A DNA stretch of 7,996 nucleotides from the NCBI GenBank assembly GCA_001801485.1, contig MGXV01000055.1, positions 23,906-31,901 on the forward strand, read 5' to 3'. This document shows positions 4,837-7,996 of the stretch, piece by piece. Each line of letters opens with the position of its first letter. Within the stretch, counting starts at the first letter, position 1. Below the pieces are notes generated by a model. The model saw nothing but the letters and a program-made list of their open reading frames with translations. It ran no database searches and had not been told where the DNA came from. A program made the translations under genes and the position numbers. Origin of the DNA: Gammaproteobacteria bacterium RIFCSPHIGHO2_12_FULL_37_14 (GTDB taxonomy: Bacteria; Pseudomonadota; Gammaproteobacteria; DSM-16500).

Positions 4837-5985
4837 ATGTCAGAGTTTTTGCCGTTTTCGCGTCCATCAATCAGTCAAGCAGCGATAGATGAAGTCATTG
4901 CTTGTTTAAGAAGTGGTTGGATAACCACCGGACCACGCGTTGCTCAGTTTACAGAATCACTCAAAGAATATTTTCAAGCACCTTTTGCGATGCCTTTGAC
5001 CTCTGCTACTGCAGGTCTTCATCTTGCTTTGCTAGCGATTGGTTTACAACCTGGAGAGGAGGTGATCACCACACCGCTTACGTTTGCAGCCACGTTGAAT
5101 ACAATTGTGTTAGCTGGCGGTAAACCTATTTTGGTTGATATTGATGCGAAGACGTTAAATATGAATGTGGATTTGTTAGAGCAAGCCATATCAAGCCGTA
5201 CTCGGGCTATTTTACCCGTACATTTTGCTGGATTACCAGTAGATGTAGATATTTTGTATGATATTGCACAACGCCATGGGTTAAGGGTCATTGAAGATGC
5301 AGCACATGCCATCGGATCAGAGTATAAAGGCAGGCGTATTGGTAGTTTTGGTGATACGCAAGTATTTAGTTTTCATCCCAATAAAAATATGACAACAGGT
5401 GAAGGTGGTTGTGTCGTCACACGTGATCAAGAAATGGCCGAAAGAATTGCTCAATTACGTTTTCACGGAATAGATAGACAAGCTTGGAATCGCTATGGTA
5501 AACATGGTAGCCAAGATTATGAGGTAGTGTTGCCTGGTTATAAATTTAATATGACAGATATTCAAGCGGCAATTGGTATCCATCAACTGAAAGATTTAAA
5601 TAGTTTTATTACGCGTCGCAATGAATTAGCTAATCGATATCAGGAAGCTTTGTCGGATTGGATGCAATGGACATTGCCTATGCGGCCGCAATTTGATCAT
5701 TTACACTCATGGCATATTTATACACCGCTGATTAATGAAGATATCACACATATCAATCGCGATGAATTTATGCGTGCTATGCAAGAGAGAAATATTGGAA
5801 CAGGATTGCATTACCGCGCCGTTCATTTATACCCCTTTTATCGACAAGCATTTGGATTTAAATTGGGGGATTTTCCGCAGGCAGAAGATGTGTGCGAGCG
5901 CATTGTAAGCTTGCCTTTATTTCCTGGCATGACAGATGCAGAACACGATAGGGTATTGGATGTGATGTATAGCGTTTTTCACTGA
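4837..5985 (+). CDS. arnB: ArnB-like UDP-4-amino-4-deoxy-L-arabinose aminotransferase (DegT/DnrJ/EryC1/StrS family)
   Basis: This PLP-dependent sugar aminotransferase should convert UDP-4-keto-pentose and glutamate to UDP-L-Ara4N and 2-oxoglutarate in the cytosol. The 382 residues match the length of E. coli ArnB (about 380). The first residues MSEFLPFSRP and SGWITTGP (26-33) are nearly the same as in ArnB. Further landmarks are SATAGLHLAL (56-65, phosphate contact), EDAAHAIG (153-160, with Asp154 for the PLP ring nitrogen), FSFHPNKNMTTGEGG (177-191, with Lys183 as the Schiff-base lysine), GYKFNMTDIQAAIG and IGTGLHYRAVH near the C-terminus. AAAAAGG lies about 7 nt before the ATG. It sits 18 bp after the transporter gene and 18 bp before the decarboxylase gene. 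The pairing with an ArnA-type decarboxylase makes ArnB the best choice over other members of this broad family. Confidence 0.9.
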   Translation: MSEFLPFSRPSISQAAIDEVIACLRSGWITTGPRVAQFTESLKEYFQAPFAMPLTSATAGLHLALLAIGLQPGEEVITTPLTFAATLNTIVLAGGKPILVDIDAKTLNMNVDLLEQAISSRTRAILPVHFAGLPVDVDILYDIAQRHGLRVIEDAAHAIGSEYKGRRIGSFGDTQVFSFHPNKNMTTGEGGCVVTRDQEMAERIAQLRFHGIDRQAWNRYGKHGSQDYEVVLPGYKFNMTDIQAAIGIHQLKDLNSFITRRNELANRYQEALSDWMQWTLPMRPQFDHLHSWHIYTPLINEDITHINRDEFMRAMQERNIGTGLHYRAVHLYPFYRQAFGFKLGDFPQAEDVCERIVSLPLFPGMTDAEHDRVLDVMYSVFH

Positions 5986-6003
5986 TTTTATGGGATATAA
6001 CTG

Positions 6004-7014
6004 ATGAATGTTTTAATTCTTGGCGCCGATGGTTTTATTGGCGGTCACTTATGTGATGAAATAATGGCGAAAACGGATTGGCAAATTTATGCAATGGATT
6101 TATCAAATAATAAATTACAGCGTTATTTGCAGGATCAACGATTTCATTTTGAAATTGGCGATATTACCAAACAAAAAGAATGGATTCGTACTCAAGTTCA
6201 ATATTGCGATGTCATTTTGCCGCTCGTTGCTATTGCTACACCCGCATTATATGTACAAGATCCTCTTCGAGTATTTGAATTAGATTTTGAAGCGAATCTT
6301 GAGGTCATTCGTTTATGTGTTGAATACAATAAGCGTATTATTTTTCCCTCTACTTCAGAAGTGTATGGCATGTGTCCTGATGATGAATTTGATGAAGAAG
6401 AAAGTTATTTAGTGACGGGACCGATCAATAAAGAACGTTGGATATATTCCACCTCTAAACAATTACTCGATCGTTTGATTTATGTATATGGTAAACATAA
6501 AGGATTATCTTATACATTATTCAGACCATTTAACTGGTATGGGCCACGTTTGGATAATGTTTTGAATCCTAAACCAGGTGGTTCTCGTGTACTCACGCAG
6601 TTTATTGGTAACATTTTACGGGGTGAGAATATCAATCTGGTGAATGGTGGGGCACAACAACGCTGTTTTACTTATATTGATGATGGCATCGATGCATTAA
6701 TGCGTATGATTGATAATAAAAATAATTGTGCTAATAACAGAATTTTTAATATTGGTAATCCATTAGAAAATATTTCCATTCGCAAGTTAGCAGAAACGCT
6801 TATTCAATATATTATCAACTATTTTCCACAGCATGCAAATCAAGCTAAGCAAGTTGATTTAGTCGATATTGATGCTAGTAATTATTACGGTGATGGTTAT
6901 CAAGATGTTACTTTACGTGTACCAATGATTCATCGTGCGCAGAAATATCTTGGCTGGTCTCCGAAAATCGATATTGATACGGGATTACGGAAGACTTTGG
7001 AATTTTATTTGTAG
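6004..7014 (+). CDS. Stand-alone ArnA-type UDP-glucuronate decarboxylase (SDR family), no formyltransferase domain
   Basis: This NAD-dependent short-chain dehydrogenase should oxidise and decarboxylate UDP-glucuronate to UDP-4-keto-pentose, the substrate of the ArnB-like enzyme next door. Visible motifs: GADGFIG (7-13) for NAD binding, LPLVAIATP (72-80), FELDFEANL (91-99), PSTSEVYGMC (115-124), Y148-xxx-K152, TLFRPFNWYGPRLDN (171-185) and YYGDGYQDVTLR (294-305). Ser118, Glu119 and Arg305 align with E. coli ArnA Ser433, Glu434 and Arg619, the residues that mark the ArnA decarboxylase and separate it from UDP-xylose synthases. At 336 residues it equals only the C-terminal half of E. coli ArnA (660 residues). 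The N-terminal formyltransferase is absent, not truncated, since the protein has its own ATG, although the ribosome-binding site is weak (GGGAT). It is the last operon gene, 61 bp from the convergent murA stop. Confidence 0.92.
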   Translation: MNVLILGADGFIGGHLCDEIMAKTDWQIYAMDLSNNKLQRYLQDQRFHFEIGDITKQKEWIRTQVQYCDVILPLVAIATPALYVQDPLRVFELDFEANLEVIRLCVEYNKRIIFPSTSEVYGMCPDDEFDEEESYLVTGPINKERWIYSTSKQLLDRLIYVYGKHKGLSYTLFRPFNWYGPRLDNVLNPKPGGSRVLTQFIGNILRGENINLVNGGAQQRCFTYIDDGIDALMRMIDNKNNCANNRIFNIGNPLENISIRKLAETLIQYIINYFPQHANQAKQVDLVDIDASNYYGDGYQDVTLRVPMIHRAQKYLGWSPKIDIDTGLRKTLEFYL

Positions 7015-7075
7015 TGGGAAGCAGGAATGCTTAAGGCTGAACGTTTTCGCTAGTTAAATATAACCTCGCAAACGA

Positions 7076-7996
<921 letters not shown>

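Noticed and set aside
4902..5312. ORFs at 4902-5123 (plus) and 5019-5312 (minus)
   Set aside because: Both lie inside the ArnB-like coding sequence in other frames and show no family features.
5990..6001. ATG at 5990 before the decarboxylase gene, possible leader peptide
   Set aside because: It reads four codons to TGA, has no ribosome-binding site and no attenuator hairpin; most likely chance.
6089..6283. 64-residue ORF inside the decarboxylase gene
   Set aside because: Out-of-frame shadow of a gene with strong motif support.

Overview
The window looks like chromosomal DNA from a moderately AT-rich gammaproteobacterium of the Legionellales (Legionella, Coxiella, Berkiella or Aquicella relatives). 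Three things point there. The LbtU-like outer-membrane porin has a His/Met-rich N-terminus. The partial protein at the left edge carries an ankyrin-like 'GTVT-x-SG-x-T-x-EN-x-(S/T)A' motif that I associate with Legionellales effector-like proteins. A hairpin repeat of the CCCCCTTTTTCAAAGGGGG type is also present. The taxon is inferred from remembered family resemblance, not from a search.

Layout, left to right. Positions 907 to 1 (minus strand) hold the first 302 codons of an ankyrin-like hypothetical protein that runs off the edge. Its promoter has an extended -10 (942-947) overlapped upstream by a PmrA-like direct repeat (962-978). Positions 1171-1361 hold a hairpin-rich repeat element with three tandem copies of a 43-45 bp unit. 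A strong terminator (1410-1434) ends the minus-strand porin gene (2854-1451). A 390 bp AT-rich intergenic region separates the porin from a divergent 132-residue hypothetical gene (3247-3645). A bidirectional terminator (3661-3693) serves that gene and the convergent 2-Cys peroxiredoxin gene (4321-3716, minus).

Divergent from the peroxiredoxin is a three-gene plus-strand operon: a small four-helix EamA/ArnE-like transporter subunit (4444-4818), an ArnB-like PLP aminotransferase (4837-5985) and a stand-alone ArnA-type UDP-glucuronate decarboxylase (6004-7014). Together these should make UDP-4-keto-pentose, aminate it to UDP-4-amino-4-deoxy-L-arabinose (UDP-L-Ara4N), and provide a flippase-type subunit for a lipid-linked sugar. 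The formyltransferase domain of ArnA, and ArnC, ArnD and ArnT, are not in the window, so this is a compact or split version of the lipid A Ara4N pathway. The right end is the C-terminal three quarters of murA (7996-7076, minus), convergent with the operon and cut by the window edge just upstream of its catalytic cysteine.

Most genes here are recognisable housekeeping or envelope functions. I did not find a clear new multi-gene system. The points most worth following are the PmrA-like box before the candidate effector, the reduced Ara4N gene set, the hairpin repeat element and the orphan 132-residue protein.
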